A stretch of 64,000 nt of DNA, taken from positions 310,001 to 374,000 of the forward strand of contig PGCO01000001.1 in NCBI GenBank assembly GCA_002786355.1, given 5' to 3'. The notes beneath the pieces were generated by a model that saw only the letters and a program-made list of their open reading frames with translations, was not told the origin of the DNA and searched no databases. Shown here piece by piece: positions 20,566 to 31,900 of the stretch. A program made the translations under genes and the position numbers. Each line of letters opens with the position of its first letter. The stretch's first letter is position 1. The stretch is from Sediminibacterium sp. FEMGT703S. Lineage in GTDB: Bacteria; Bacteroidota; Bacteroidia; Chitinophagales; Chitinophagaceae.

Positions 20566-23500
20566 CTATTTTTTTACTGCACCGGTTTTTCTAAAATATA
20601 CTGGATAATCATTATTCTGCAAGAACAAATAACCCAACTGATTATTGAAGCGCAATGGCAAAATCTGCTTGATTTGTCCATTAATACTTACACCAGATTG
20701 TTGCGGACTTGCAACTGAAAAACCACCCTTCCCGTTCCCTAACAAGAGGTTTCCATAAGAAGCATCAATGCTACAAAACTGTGGCAATAAATCAAAAAAG
20801 TTACCCGCTGCTAAAATATCTACATGACCATCCCCATTCATGTCTTCTACCACCATCGACTGAATACTGGATAACTGTAATTGATATGGAAGTGCTTGTA
20901 CCGTGAATCCTTTATTCGAATTATTCACCGCAATGATTGAAGCACCCGTATTCACTGAAAGAACCCTTGCATCCGATAGTGTATTTGGAAATAATTCTTG
21001 TATGGTTTTGGGTGCAAAATCTTGGTGCTTTAAATTTTCTTTTTTAAGCGCGGGTAATTGTTCAGTAATATCTTTCTTTAAAAAGACTGGCATGTCTTTT
21101 CCATTCAGCGTATGACTGAATATTTTTTCGATGCTTCCGTTTTTATCAAAATCTTTTAAAAATACTTTTACTGGTGCATCTTTACTTGCACGTAAATAAA
21201 AGTTCTCACCCAAATTGCCAAAGACTAAATCTTTGTCTCCATCTTTATCTATATCGGCAGCTACAACCGTTTGCCACCATCCTAATTGGTTTTCTAATCC
21301 GGATTTTTGTTCAATAAATTGTTTGCCATTAAAATGGTAAATATGCGGATACATCCACTCACCTGTTACTACCAACTCTGGTTGTTCATTTCCAATAACA
21401 TTTGCATAAACCGCTCCTGTAATCATACCAAGATTGCTTAAGAATGGAGCAACAGACGTACTAACTTCTTTAAAGATTCCATTCCCTTCGTTGTGGTATA
21501 AAAAACTCTTCGGTGCAATACCATATTGCTGTGGCTCACTTCTACTTCCGATAAAAATATCCATCTTTCCATCTGAGTCATAATCCAATGGAATTGCTAT
21601 GCCACAATTGGTGCGACTGATTAAAAAAGTGCCTGATTTTAACGCGAAACTACCCTTTCCACTATTGATATAAAGTTGATTCTGATATAAGTCTGAACTA
21701 GCTGGTGCAGTGTTTCCGCCCCCCCCTACAAATAAATCTTGGTCTCCGTCTTCATCTGCATCAAAGAAAAAAGCAGCAGTAACATCATTGAATTTAAACT
21801 TATTAAAATCATCAACTGTTTGAAGTTCGAATCCTGTTTTAGTTTGAAAATATAATTGGCTGGCCTGTCCATTGGCGCCTCCAATAAACAAGTCCTCTAA
21901 TCCATCCCCGTTTAAATCAGCAGCTGCAGCTTTAGGGCCCAGCTTACTCAACATGAATGGAATATTTCTTTCTATATAAAAATCTACTTGATCGTCTTCG
22001 GTATGTTTTACTAATTGTACAGCAGTTTGTTGGAATAAAGGAACTACTTGCTTTGATTCTTCAGGATGGAATGGCTTTGCTGTTTTTACATCATATACAA
22101 TTTTATGCAATTGATTAACACTTGGCTTTAATAGGGTAGTGGTAGATCTATTGGGCCAAATAATTTGCATAGAATCTGCTAGGCTTGTACCTAAACCAAT
22201 CGTTTGTTTGTATTCTACCGAACTTTGAAAACCCTTACTCGGTATTAATTCTCTGGTAATAATTTGGTTGCCCTGGTATACTTTAATAGTACTGCCAATT
22301 GCAAAGGGATTAGGGCTGTTGTAGGTTAAAGCAACTCCAATATAGTTGTCCTTATTTTGCTCGCGACTTTTATTCTTATAAATGGTTGCGGGTTGATTCA
22401 CGTTATTGATCACTAAATCTAAATCTCCATCATTGTCTAAATCTGCATATGCTGCTCCATTGGAAAAACTAGGCTTATCTAATCCCCAATTCGTGCTTTC
22501 ATTAGAGAATTTTAGATTGCCTCTATTCTTAAACATACTATTAGGAATGGGCACAGAAGGCATTTTATCAATCACATTATTAACTTGTTCCTTTTTGCCT
22601 TTTAATACCATTTGATTGACAACATCATTGGCAAAAAAATCTATAAAATCTTGATCTGTAACATCTCTATAAATACCATTACATACTAAAATATCTGCTA
22701 ACCCATCATTGTCAGCATCAAACATTAATGCTCCCCAACTCCAATCACTAGCTGCAACTCCACTATAAAAGGCGGTCTCTAAAAATTTTCCTTCCCCATT
22801 GTTTACCTGCAAGGCATTTTGAGTAAACTGATTAAAAAAATCTTGGTTTTTCTTCAGCATAAATACATCATACCCCTCAAACGAAGTATTGGTCTTAAGC
22901 CTGTAATCATCGCCAGGCAACATATCAGTAGTGAATATATCTGGTTTACCATCGTTGTTGATATCTTGTAAATCTGCTCCCATTGAGGAGAAACTAATAT
23001 GTTGCGTTCTACTAGAAAGTTCATCCTTGAATGTCCCATTTTTTTGATTGATGTATAAATAGTCTTTTTCAAAAAAATCATTAGAAACATATACATCAGG
23101 ATAGCCATCTAAATTGATATCCCCCACAGTAACTCCTAAACCAAAGCTGATAATACTTCCATAAATACCCGCTTCTTTGGTCACTTCAATATATTTACCA
23201 TTTTCATTTTTGTATAAATGGTCTCCGCCACCTTTTAAGAATTCTGCAAAAGGGGCTTGTGCATCAGGTATACTACGCATATTGGCGTAATTAAGCGTAT
23301 TCACTGGGATAGGGCTATTGTTTACTAAAAAACAATCTAGATCACCATCTAAATCATAATCAAAAAAGCTAGCCTGCGTTGAATAACCATCATTGTCTAA
23401 GCCATAACTCGCCGCTGATTCTGTGAATGTGTTGTTTTTATTATTGAGGTAGAGTTTGTTTTTTCGCTTCGCTTTTTGCAACATATTACCAGCATTGCAA

Positions 23501-23883
23501 ACATAAATATCCAACCATCCATCTGCATTAATGTCTACAAAAACAACACCAGTACTCCATTCTCCATCATATGTAATTCCTGCCTTTTGTGTAATGTCTT
23601 CAAATTCAAAATTGCCTTTGTTTAAATATAATTTGTTGGCAGTTTGATTTGCTGTAAAGAATACTTCAGGCAAGCCATCATTATTTAAATCCCCCGTAGC
23701 CACACCACCGCCGTTGTAAAAATTGCGATACTTAAATACATTAAATGCCTCAGACTCTATCAATGAGTTGGTAAACTGGATATTGGTGTTGACTTCCTCA
23801 AAAAGGGTATTCGCATTCTTGGTTTTACAAGATAATGCTAGGCAAATAATTAGCACGAAAACAAAATACTTAGACATACGCAT
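20566..23883 (-). CDS. VCBS/FG-GAP repeat lipoprotein with ASPIC/UnbV domain
   Basis: Lipobox LALSC; repeated DLNNDGLPEVFF/DINADGWLDIYV/DYDLDGDLDCFL; SPNPFAIGSTIKVYQG...MQIIWPN. Confidence 0.9.
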   Translation of the reverse strand: MRMSKYFVFVLIICLALSCKTKNANTLFEEVNTNIQFTNSLIESEAFNVFKYRNFYNGGGVATGDLNNDGLPEVFFTANQTANKLYLNKGNFEFEDITQKAGITYDGEWSTGVVFVDINADGWLDIYVCNAGNMLQKAKRKNKLYLNNKNNTFTESAASYGLDNDGYSTQASFFDYDLDGDLDCFLVNNSPIPVNTLNYANMRSIPDAQAPFAEFLKGGGDHLYKNENGKYIEVTKEAGIYGSIISFGLGVTVGDINLDGYPDVYVSNDFFEKDYLYINQKNGTFKDELSSRTQHISFSSMGADLQDINNDGKPDIFTTDMLPGDDYRLKTNTSFEGYDVFMLKKNQDFFNQFTQNALQVNNGEGKFLETAFYSGVAASDWSWGALMFDADNDGLADILVCNGIYRDVTDQDFIDFFANDVVNQMVLKGKKEQVNNVIDKMPSVPIPNSMFKNRGNLKFSNESTNWGLDKPSFSNGAAYADLDNDGDLDLVINNVNQPATIYKNKSREQNKDNYIGVALTYNSPNPFAIGSTIKVYQGNQIITRELIPSKGFQSSVEYKQTIGLGTSLADSMQIIWPNRSTTTLLKPSVNQLHKIVYDVKTAKPFHPEESKQVVPLFQQTAVQLVKHTEDDQVDFYIERNIPFMLSKLGPKAAAADLNGDGLEDLFIGGANGQASQLYFQTKTGFELQTVDDFNKFKFNDVTAAFFFDADEDGDQDLFVGGGGNTAPASSDLYQNQLYINSGKGSFALKSGTFLISRTNCGIAIPLDYDSDGKMDIFIGSRSEPQQYGIAPKSFLYHNEGNGIFKEVSTSVAPFLSNLGMITGAVYANVIGNEQPELVVTGEWMYPHIYHFNGKQFIEQKSGLENQLGWWQTVVAADIDKDGDKDLVFGNLGENFYLRASKDAPVKVFLKDFDKNGSIEKIFSHTLNGKDMPVFLKKDITEQLPALKKENLKHQDFAPKTIQELFPNTLSDARVLSVNTGASIIAVNNSNKGFTVQALPYQLQLSSIQSMVVEDMNGDGHVDILAAGNFFDLLPQFCSIDASYGNLLLGNGKGGFSVASPQQSGVSINGQIKQILPLRFNNQLGYLFLQNNDYPVYFRKTGAVKK

Positions 23884-23904
23884 TCGCTAAATTAAACAAA
23901 AAAA

Positions 23905-23939
23905 ATCCCCCCAAATTTCGTAAAGATTTTTGGAGGGAT
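23905..23939 (-). terminator. Terminator/attenuator-like hairpin between susD-like and VCBS genes
   Basis: Minus strand ATCCCTCCAAA...TTTGGGGGGAT followed by a T-run, 21 nt before the next ATG. Confidence 0.65.
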
Positions 23940-23961
23940 CAGTATCAAAAAACCGAAGATT

Positions 23962-25563
23962 TTAGTATCCGAAGTTTTGCTTTAAGTTAGGGTTAGAAGA
24001 CAATGGTATAGCAGGGATTGGATAAACCACTTTATACGCATCAGATGCATTTGGTCTTTCTTCAACAGGAGCATTGAATACACCAAAACGAATCATATCT
24101 GTTCTTCTGTGACCTTCTAAGTATAATTCACGACCTCTTTCAGCTAACAAAACTGGTAGAGTTACAGCAGAAAGAGCAGTTGCTCTACGCTTAGAACGTA
24201 AGTCGTTAACTATAGACAATGGAGTTTCACCGTTTGCACCAGTTGTACCACCTCTTAACAAAGCTTCAGCTTTCATTAAGCGAACATCAGAGAAACGGAA
24301 GAAAGGAAACTCATTCGCACTTCCCCAAGCACCATCATTAATAGTAGTTGGATCTAGAGGAAACTTATTCAAACGAATACCACTTGCTTCTCCGTTAAAG
24401 AAGATAGAAGCAGTACGAGTGAAAATCAATGGGTTACCAGAACGGTCTTTTAAGTCTACAATTGGATCACCAATTAATCCATTTCTTGGACCACGTGCTT
24501 GACCAACTAATAAACCAGCAGTTGCACCAGTAAACTCAGTGTGACCTCTTAAGGTATCGTTTCTACGAACGTCATTTCCTTCGAAGCTATCGTAGAACTG
24601 AGATAAGGTTACGAAACCATTCCAAGAAGAAGGAGTTTGGTTGTAGTGCCAGCTTTGAGAAGTCTGCCATCTTAAACCAGCACCGTTACCAGCTCTTGCA
24701 TCACCGCCCGCTTTACGAACGAAGATATTTTCTGAAGACGCGGTACCGTTGTCCCACTTAAAGTTATCCCAGTAGTAAGAATCAATTGACAAATTGGTAT
24801 TAGCTGCAATTAAATTACAGTATTCAATTACCTTATTCATATCTGCAGCAGCAAAAGTATAAGGACCAGCTGGTTTAGTTGGGTCTTGCTTATAAACAGC
24901 TTTGTTTAAATAAGCTTTCGCCAATAAAGCCCATGCAGCTTCTTTTGTAGCTTGTCCACGATTTGCACCGTTGTAAGCAGGAAGCGCAGGAACAGCAGCT
25001 TCTAATTCTGTGATAATTGCATCAATAGCAGCAGATCTTGTTAAAACATCAGGAACAACGTTAGCAGCAGCTGTTGCAGGTCTAGTTTGCACCTGACCAT
25101 AAATATCACATACTAAGAAACGGAAAAAAGAACGTAGGAACTGACCTTCTGCTTTTTCTAAACCAGTTTTGGTTTCTGCAGTTAGGGTTGTTTGGAACAA
25201 AGCTCCATTTAATCCATTCCAAGTATCGTTAATTTGGTTATGATCGGCAGCCCATGTATGTAGGTGTAAACGACGCCATGTACCAAAATCGTCCCAGTCG
25301 GTACCACGTGTTGGCCCCATGATTTCATCGGTGGAATGCTCTTGCAAACCAAACCAGTTACCCTGGCCACCGGTTAATTGGTTCAACTGCTCGTAAACAG
25401 CTGAGATAGAAGAAGCTGTAGGTACACCTCCCGCTTGAGTTGGAGCGATAGAGTTGGGTGCCTCCAACTTTGGATCAAGCTTGGAACAAGACGTGATCGT
25501 AAGTACACTTACCGCCGCAGCTGGTAAAATGTAACTTTTTAATAAATTTTTCATATTAATCAA
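23962..25563 (-). CDS. RagB/SusD family lipoprotein
   Basis: TITSCSKLDPKLEAPNS; NDLRSKRRA, LLAERGRELYLEGHRRTDMIRFG, YPIPAIPLSSNPNLKQNFGY C-terminus. Confidence 0.94.
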   Translation of the reverse strand: MINMKNLLKSYILPAAAVSVLTITSCSKLDPKLEAPNSIAPTQAGGVPTASSISAVYEQLNQLTGGQGNWFGLQEHSTDEIMGPTRGTDWDDFGTWRRLHLHTWAADHNQINDTWNGLNGALFQTTLTAETKTGLEKAEGQFLRSFFRFLVCDIYGQVQTRPATAAANVVPDVLTRSAAIDAIITELEAAVPALPAYNGANRGQATKEAAWALLAKAYLNKAVYKQDPTKPAGPYTFAAADMNKVIEYCNLIAANTNLSIDSYYWDNFKWDNGTASSENIFVRKAGGDARAGNGAGLRWQTSQSWHYNQTPSSWNGFVTLSQFYDSFEGNDVRRNDTLRGHTEFTGATAGLLVGQARGPRNGLIGDPIVDLKDRSGNPLIFTRTASIFFNGEASGIRLNKFPLDPTTINDGAWGSANEFPFFRFSDVRLMKAEALLRGGTTGANGETPLSIVNDLRSKRRATALSAVTLPVLLAERGRELYLEGHRRTDMIRFGVFNAPVEERPNASDAYKVVYPIPAIPLSSNPNLKQNFGY

Positions 25564-25580
25564 TGTTTTTTTGTTCGGAA

Positions 25581-28500
25581 TTAAAAACCAATATTAACAC
25601 CTAAGGTAACCACTGTTGGTCTTGGGAATTGAGTATAATCAAATCCACGAGAAGGGATACCGTTGATGTTCTTATCTACGTTAACTTCTGGATCTATACC
25701 AGAATATTTGCTAAACAATGCCAAGTTTTGACCAGATGCAAATACTGATAACGTTTTGATAGCCTTACCCTTGATATCGAAAGCATAGCTTAAGTTCAAG
25801 TTAGCCAAGCGAACAAAATCTCCTGACTCTAAGAACCTAGTTGATACAGAACCTGGGTTAAATGGATTCTCAGGACCTTTTCCAACTTCATTCGTTACGT
25901 TACGAGCATTACGCAAACTTCCTTTTAAGAACAACGCATTCGCTGTATTGTTGTAAACATAATGACCAGTAACGGCATTTAAGAAAACACTCAAATTCCA
26001 TCTTCCATAAGAGAAGTTGTTGGTTAAACCAGCAAACATTTTAGGCAATGCAGTACCAACCAATTGGTTAGCAGCACCTGCAGCATAACGTGCATTACCG
26101 TTACCATCAAATCCTTGGAAAACCGGCATTGACCAAGTAAAGATTGGAGAACCATTGGTTAAAGTTTGTGCAAATGCACCAGTTAAACCTTGACCACTTA
26201 CTGCACCAGTATTAACTGGAGAAGGAAGACCAGTTACATTGTTTTCTACTGTTGTTAAATTAGCACTTACGTCCCAATTAAACTTGTTACCCTGAATGAT
26301 TTTATAGTTTAAGCTAAATTCCCATCCCTTGTTGGTAACATTACCTGGTAAGTTAATCCACCAGTTTGACTGTGGAGCAAATCCACCTGGAGTTGGAGCA
26401 AGAAACAACATATTGGTACGCTTAGCATTATAGTAATCAACGGTACCAGACAAACGACCGTTCTTAGTAGTGAAGTCTACACCAAAACCTGTAGTAGTAA
26501 CTTCTTCCCATTGAAGGTTTGGATTACCTTGTTGAATCACACGGCTTCTAGGACCAGCAGGGGTATTATTACCTACATCAAAAGTTTCTTGAAGGTTTAA
26601 TGCGGCATAGTTGGCTAAATTATCTTGGCTACCCAATTTACCATAGTTGGCTCTTACGTTGAATTCACTGAATAATTTACCTAAGGTATTTTTAGCCCAA
26701 GACTCTTCCATTACTCTCCATTTAAATGCAAAGGCAGGGAAAGTTCCGTAACGGTTGTTAGAACCAAACTTAGAAGATCCGTCAGTTCTTACTGTTGCGG
26801 TGAAGAAATACTTGTCGTTGTAAGTATAGTTTACACGAGCGAATACAGACTGTAATTCATTTCTTCCAAAACCAGGAAGGAAATTTGCATAATTTCTAAA
26901 TTGATTGAAATTTCTAGCAAATACATCGGTAGGCGCAACTACAGGTGTATTTAAGCCCCAGCCAAAGCTACCAGTATAACGGTTCTGAACACTTTGATAA
27001 GAATAACCTGCAACCGCATTGATTGCATGCACATTATTAAAAGTTTTATCAAAAGTCAAGTATTGTTCAAACAAAGTGTTATTAACTTCTTGATTTTGTT
27101 TAGTACCACGTCCATTTCCTTGAATTTGGTTTTGATAATCTCTACCAAACACGTTATTGGTTCCACCGTAGGCATTCGTACCCAAGCGAGGATCTGCAAA
27201 GCCTAAACGCTCAGAAGTAGCATTATCCAATCCAAGAACTGCCCTGTAAGAGAGGCTAGAAGTGATTTGATAAGTTGCAGATAAATTGGTCAAGAGCCTG
27301 TTTGTAACTTCTCTGTCGTCAAAATAAGCCAACATTTGCACAGGATTACGCTGATCGCCTGGTTGGAAGAATGATCCGTCTCTATTGTATACTGGATTTG
27401 TTGGATTCAATTGTAGAGCAGCACCTAACAAAGACCCTTGGAAACCTGCATTGTTAGACAATGGAGGAAATTGACTCTTTGTACTAGAATAAGTAATATT
27501 CGCTTCTAACTTCAATTTATCATTGAATAATTTTTGTCCTAAGTTAGCACGGGCAGTCAAACGCTGTAAGCTACTATTTCTGATGATACCTTGTTGGTCA
27601 TCATAAGAAGCACTTAAACGCGCAGTAGTTCCTTTGTTGCTGTAAGCCCAGCTCAGGTTATAATTCTGAGAAATCGCTTGACGGAAAATTTGGTCTTGCC
27701 AATCGGTGTTTGCACCATTGTCAATACCTTTAACCGCTTCACCCGCAGCAATTGGATCTGCACCACCATCAATGTTCGCTTTTTTAGCAGCCAACAAAAA
27801 GTCTTGTGCATTCATCAAGTCATAACGACGAGCGGTATTTGCGATACTAGTATTAGCCCCAAAATTAAATACCCCGGCTTTTCCACCTCTACCTTGTTTG
27901 GTAGTGATTAAGATTACACCATTTGCACCTCTTGAACCATAAATGGCAGCAGCAGATGCGTCTTTTAATATGGTAATGCTTTCAATATCATTGGGGTTTA
28001 AGAAAACTAGCGGATTTCTTGGAGTAGTACCCCCTTCAACACCACTACGAGATTCCATTGCACTTCCTTGACCCAAAGGAACTCCATCAATTACATACAA
28101 TGGTTCTTGTGCACCACTGATTGATCCAGTACCTCTGATATTGATGGTTGCAGCAGCGCCTGGTTCACCAGTAGAAGGAGTAACCAACACACCTGGAGTA
28201 CGGCCTTGCAACAACTGATCTGGAGAAGCAATTTGACCTTTGTTAAAGTCTTTCTCCGTAACACGCGCAACAGATCCTGTTACGTCTTTTGATTTTCTAG
28301 CACCATAACCAATTACCACAACATCAGTCAACGCATCAGCGGTTGATGTTAATTTGGCATCGGCAGTGTTAGATGCAGAAACATTCACTTCTAGATTACC
28401 AAAACCAGCGAATGAAATCACTAAGGTTTTTGTTGAAGAAGGAACAGTTAATTTGTAGGAACCATCTGCACCCGTTTGGGTACCTGTTGAAGTTCCTTTA

Positions 28501-28649
28501 GCTACTACAGAAGCACCAGAAAGCGGTGATCCGTCTTTTGAGTCAGTTACCTTTCCGGTAACTGTTTTCGTTTGCGCATGCGAGAAGATGGCAAACAGAC
28601 AAGCGAAGGCTCCCATCAATATGGGCCTGGCAAGCAGTCTTAGATTCAT
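25581..28649 (-). CDS. SusC/RagA family TonB-linked outer-membrane protein
   Basis: CarboxypepD_reg-like N-terminus (TVTGKVTDSKDGSPLSGASVVAKGT), plug DVVVIGYGARKSKDVTGSV, SIEILKDASAAAIYGSRGANGVILITTKQG-like signature. Confidence 0.95.
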   Translation of the reverse strand: MNLRLLARPILMGAFACLFAIFSHAQTKTVTGKVTDSKDGSPLSGASVVAKGTSTGTQTGADGSYKLTVPSSTKTLVISFAGFGNLEVNVSASNTADAKLTSTADALTDVVVIGYGARKSKDVTGSVARVTEKDFNKGQIASPDQLLQGRTPGVLVTPSTGEPGAAATINIRGTGSISGAQEPLYVIDGVPLGQGSAMESRSGVEGGTTPRNPLVFLNPNDIESITILKDASAAAIYGSRGANGVILITTKQGRGGKAGVFNFGANTSIANTARRYDLMNAQDFLLAAKKANIDGGADPIAAGEAVKGIDNGANTDWQDQIFRQAISQNYNLSWAYSNKGTTARLSASYDDQQGIIRNSSLQRLTARANLGQKLFNDKLKLEANITYSSTKSQFPPLSNNAGFQGSLLGAALQLNPTNPVYNRDGSFFQPGDQRNPVQMLAYFDDREVTNRLLTNLSATYQITSSLSYRAVLGLDNATSERLGFADPRLGTNAYGGTNNVFGRDYQNQIQGNGRGTKQNQEVNNTLFEQYLTFDKTFNNVHAINAVAGYSYQSVQNRYTGSFGWGLNTPVVAPTDVFARNFNQFRNYANFLPGFGRNELQSVFARVNYTYNDKYFFTATVRTDGSSKFGSNNRYGTFPAFAFKWRVMEESWAKNTLGKLFSEFNVRANYGKLGSQDNLANYAALNLQETFDVGNNTPAGPRSRVIQQGNPNLQWEEVTTTGFGVDFTTKNGRLSGTVDYYNAKRTNMLFLAPTPGGFAPQSNWWINLPGNVTNKGWEFSLNYKIIQGNKFNWDVSANLTTVENNVTGLPSPVNTGAVSGQGLTGAFAQTLTNGSPIFTWSMPVFQGFDGNGNARYAAGAANQLVGTALPKMFAGLTNNFSYGRWNLSVFLNAVTGHYVYNNTANALFLKGSLRNARNVTNEVGKGPENPFNPGSVSTRFLESGDFVRLANLNLSYAFDIKGKAIKTLSVFASGQNLALFSKYSGIDPEVNVDKNINGIPSRGFDYTQFPRPTVVTLGVNIGF

Positions 28650-28950
28650 AAATGGCAGTTTACTGGTTATTAAGCGTGTACAAAATACACATTTTTGGCA
28701 TTAAATAAAATTTTTGTTAATTTTTAAGTGGAAATTAAGAAAAAATTATTCAACACCTATTATGAATGATTTGTACCTTTTTTAGGACCACTGCTCAATA
28801 TAAAACGTTGCATCAATTAACAAAGTTTTTAATAAGCTAGCGGCATCTAATAACGCAAATATGTAAATAAAAGTGTAAGTGTGTAGATTAAAAACAATAA
28901 AAAAAATAAATAACCTTATTAACGCAAATAACCGCATATATTAAACAAAA

Positions 28951-28984
28951 AAGCCGCAAATAATATTCCATTATTTGCGGCTTT
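28951..28984 (-). terminator. Rho-independent terminator downstream of the VPS10/BNR gene
   Basis: 13-14 bp perfect stem aagccgcaaataa/ttatttgcggctt with minus-strand T-run (ggcttttttg). Confidence 0.85.
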
Positions 28985-28999
28985 ATGAAAACTAATCAA

Positions 29000-31900
29000 C
29001 TATAGCAATTGCTTAAACCTAGTTTTAAATCCTTTCATTTCGGCTTCTAATACATTAATTCCTTTCTCTTGACCTTCAGATAATGGCTCTAGGGCTGTTA
29101 CTAAATCAAGATAAAAATCACTGATTTTTTTCCTGAATTTGGTTTCATCAAAAAAGATGGATTTTCTATTGAGCTCTAACAACTCTCTTTTGAATGAATC
29201 CATTGCTTTTATTTTTTGAGTAATCTCATCAGAGTTTGGCATTTTGTTCCAAGCGGCTAACTTAACATCAATAGTATCTACCATATCAGCTAATTGTTCT
29301 TGAAGTAAAAAGACACGCATACTTTGTTGGTGTAATTTCTGCAAAGCCATTTCACTCAAGCCAGCAGCAGGATTAGGCAATACTGTTAATATTTGCTCAC
29401 TACTATCCTTTCCCGCTTTTACAACAATGCGATATTTCCCTGCAGGAACTTTAGGTCCATAAAACCCTGCATATTGAATAGATGATTGTGCAACAAATCC
29501 ACCTTTTGCAACTCTTGGAGGATTTGAAGTAAGGGTCCAAAAAACTTTGTTTAACCCTTTTAATCCAGTACCATTTAAGTCTTTTATTTTTTGATTTGCG
29601 GCATTATAAATATCAATTTTAACAACATCATTGCTGCGCTCTTTTAAGTAATAATAGAATGTTGGTGCCAATGATTTACTAGCCCCAGCATAACCTACTA
29701 AATTGGACGCTGCCTGAGGGTATTGTGCGCCATATTCATACTTAAATGGCTGAATAGGGTAAAACAAAAATGGTTTACTCAAATCAGATTTAACCATTTC
29801 TCTTAATGGCTGAATATCATCAATAATATAAATTCCTCTTCCATGTGTTGCAATGATTAAATCATTGGTTGAAGGATGAATTTTAATATCTCTTACTAAA
29901 CTGTACCATGGTAAATTTTGATACTTACTACGCATCCAGGTTTTACCTGCGTTTAATGAAATAAAAAATCCTGATTCTGTTCCTAAAAAAAGCAATTCAG
30001 GTGTTTTAGGGTCTTCTCTAATAATATGCGCAAACCCTGTTAACTCCTCTGATTCGAATTTTGTGAAACTATTTCCTCCATCATTACTCACCAATGCATA
30101 CGTAGTGTTATCGCCATACATATGATGATCTAGCGTTACAAAAATTCTATTTGCATTATGGGAAGACAGTTCAATACTACTAATCCAAGCATTTGCTGGT
30201 ACACCTGCTTTTGCAAATGCGTTTGATTTATTCGTCCAAGTTTTTCCACCATTATTAGTAAACATTAGATTACCATCATCTGTACCTACCCAAATAATAT
30301 TCTCATTATTGGGATGTTGTACAATGGTGAAAATGGTACAATGATTTTCAGCACTGGTATTATCGCCTGTTACACTCTCGCTGGTTTCTGCCTTGTTTTG
30401 AATGCTTTTATTGTTGGTGGTTAAATCTGGAGATATTCTTTCCCAGTTTCTTCCATTGTCTCTAGACCTAAATAAATACTGCGCACCTACATACAAATTG
30501 CTTTGCGATTTACCAGTAGCAGACTTCGTGTTAGATTTAGCAGTAACAATCGGCGTATTCCAATTCCATCGATGATCATCTTCACCTGTTTGTTTCTTTG
30601 GCTTAATGCCAGCAGATAAACCGGTTCTTAAATTAATTCGATACATGTCGCCACCTTGCGATTCAGCATAAATTATTTTCTCATCAATCGCATCTGGCTG
30701 AACCCAAAAACCATCTCCACCACCAAGCGCTTTCCAATCGGTAGCTGCAACCCCACCTGGTGCAGTGTTTGGGGCCATCCAATTGTTATTATCTTGTAAT
30801 CCCCCATAAATATTATAGGGAGATTGATTATCTATACTTACATGGTAAAATTGGGGAACAGGCAAGTTGTTTAAGAACTGCCAAGTAACGCCTTTATTAT
30901 AACTTAAATAAACGCCACCATCGGTACCCAAAAACAACATATCGGTATTAGAAGGATTGATCCATAAAGCATGATGATCTGCGTGTGGAGCAACACCGCC
31001 AATTACAGTATTTGCAAATGTTGCGCCGCCATCATTGGAATAATTAAAATCGTAAGCAGGTCTGTAAACACGCTTAGGATCTTTTGGATCAACTACTAAA
31101 GTGCTAAAATAAAAAGGTCTAGCCGTTAAGCCTGTAGCAGAAGTGAGTTTTGTCCAAGTTTCACCCTCGTCATTGGATTGATATAAAGCAGATTCTTTGG
31201 CTTCAACCAATGCCAATACTTGTGAAGGTTTAGAAGGGTTAATGGTTACGACAATTCTACCCAAGTTACCTTCAGGTAAACCCTTAGTAAGTTTGTTCCA
31301 AGTTTTACCACCGTCTACTGATTTATAAAATGCAGAGCCTGATCCTCCAGAAACAAATGAAAATGCCTTTCTCCTAAATTCCCAAGTGGATGCAAATACA
31401 ATTTTAGGATTGGTAGGGTGTACAGCTATATCAGCACATCCAGTATTTTCATTGATGTATAAGATTTTCTCCCAAGTTTTTCCTGCATCGGTAGATTTAT
31501 ATAAACCACGATGCGTAGAGGATTTAAACAATGGACCAGGAGCTGCTACATAAACTACTTTTTTATCGGTAGGATCTATTGCGATTTTACTAATATGCTC
31601 GGTACTATCTAAGCCAAGCTTTTGCCAATTAGATCCACCATCAGTGGTTTTATACAAACCCGCACCAATAGAAACCGAATTACGCATATTGCTTTCGCCT
31701 GTTCCAGCATATACCACTCTTGCACTTCCTGGCTCTAAAGCCAAAGCACCAATTGATTGGTTATACTTGTCAAAAATCGGAGCGAATGATTGACCACCAT
31801 TTTGACTTTTCCAAATACCACCACCGGCAGTACCCACGTATAAATTTAATTGTGCATCTGCATAAGCACCTTCAATAGCTGTAATTCTTCCACTCATGGT

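Noticed and set aside
28650-28950. Possible small RNA or tRNA in the gap upstream of the SusC-like gene
   Set aside because: Only AT-rich sequence with recurring cgcaaat words; no cloverleaf or conserved RNA seen.
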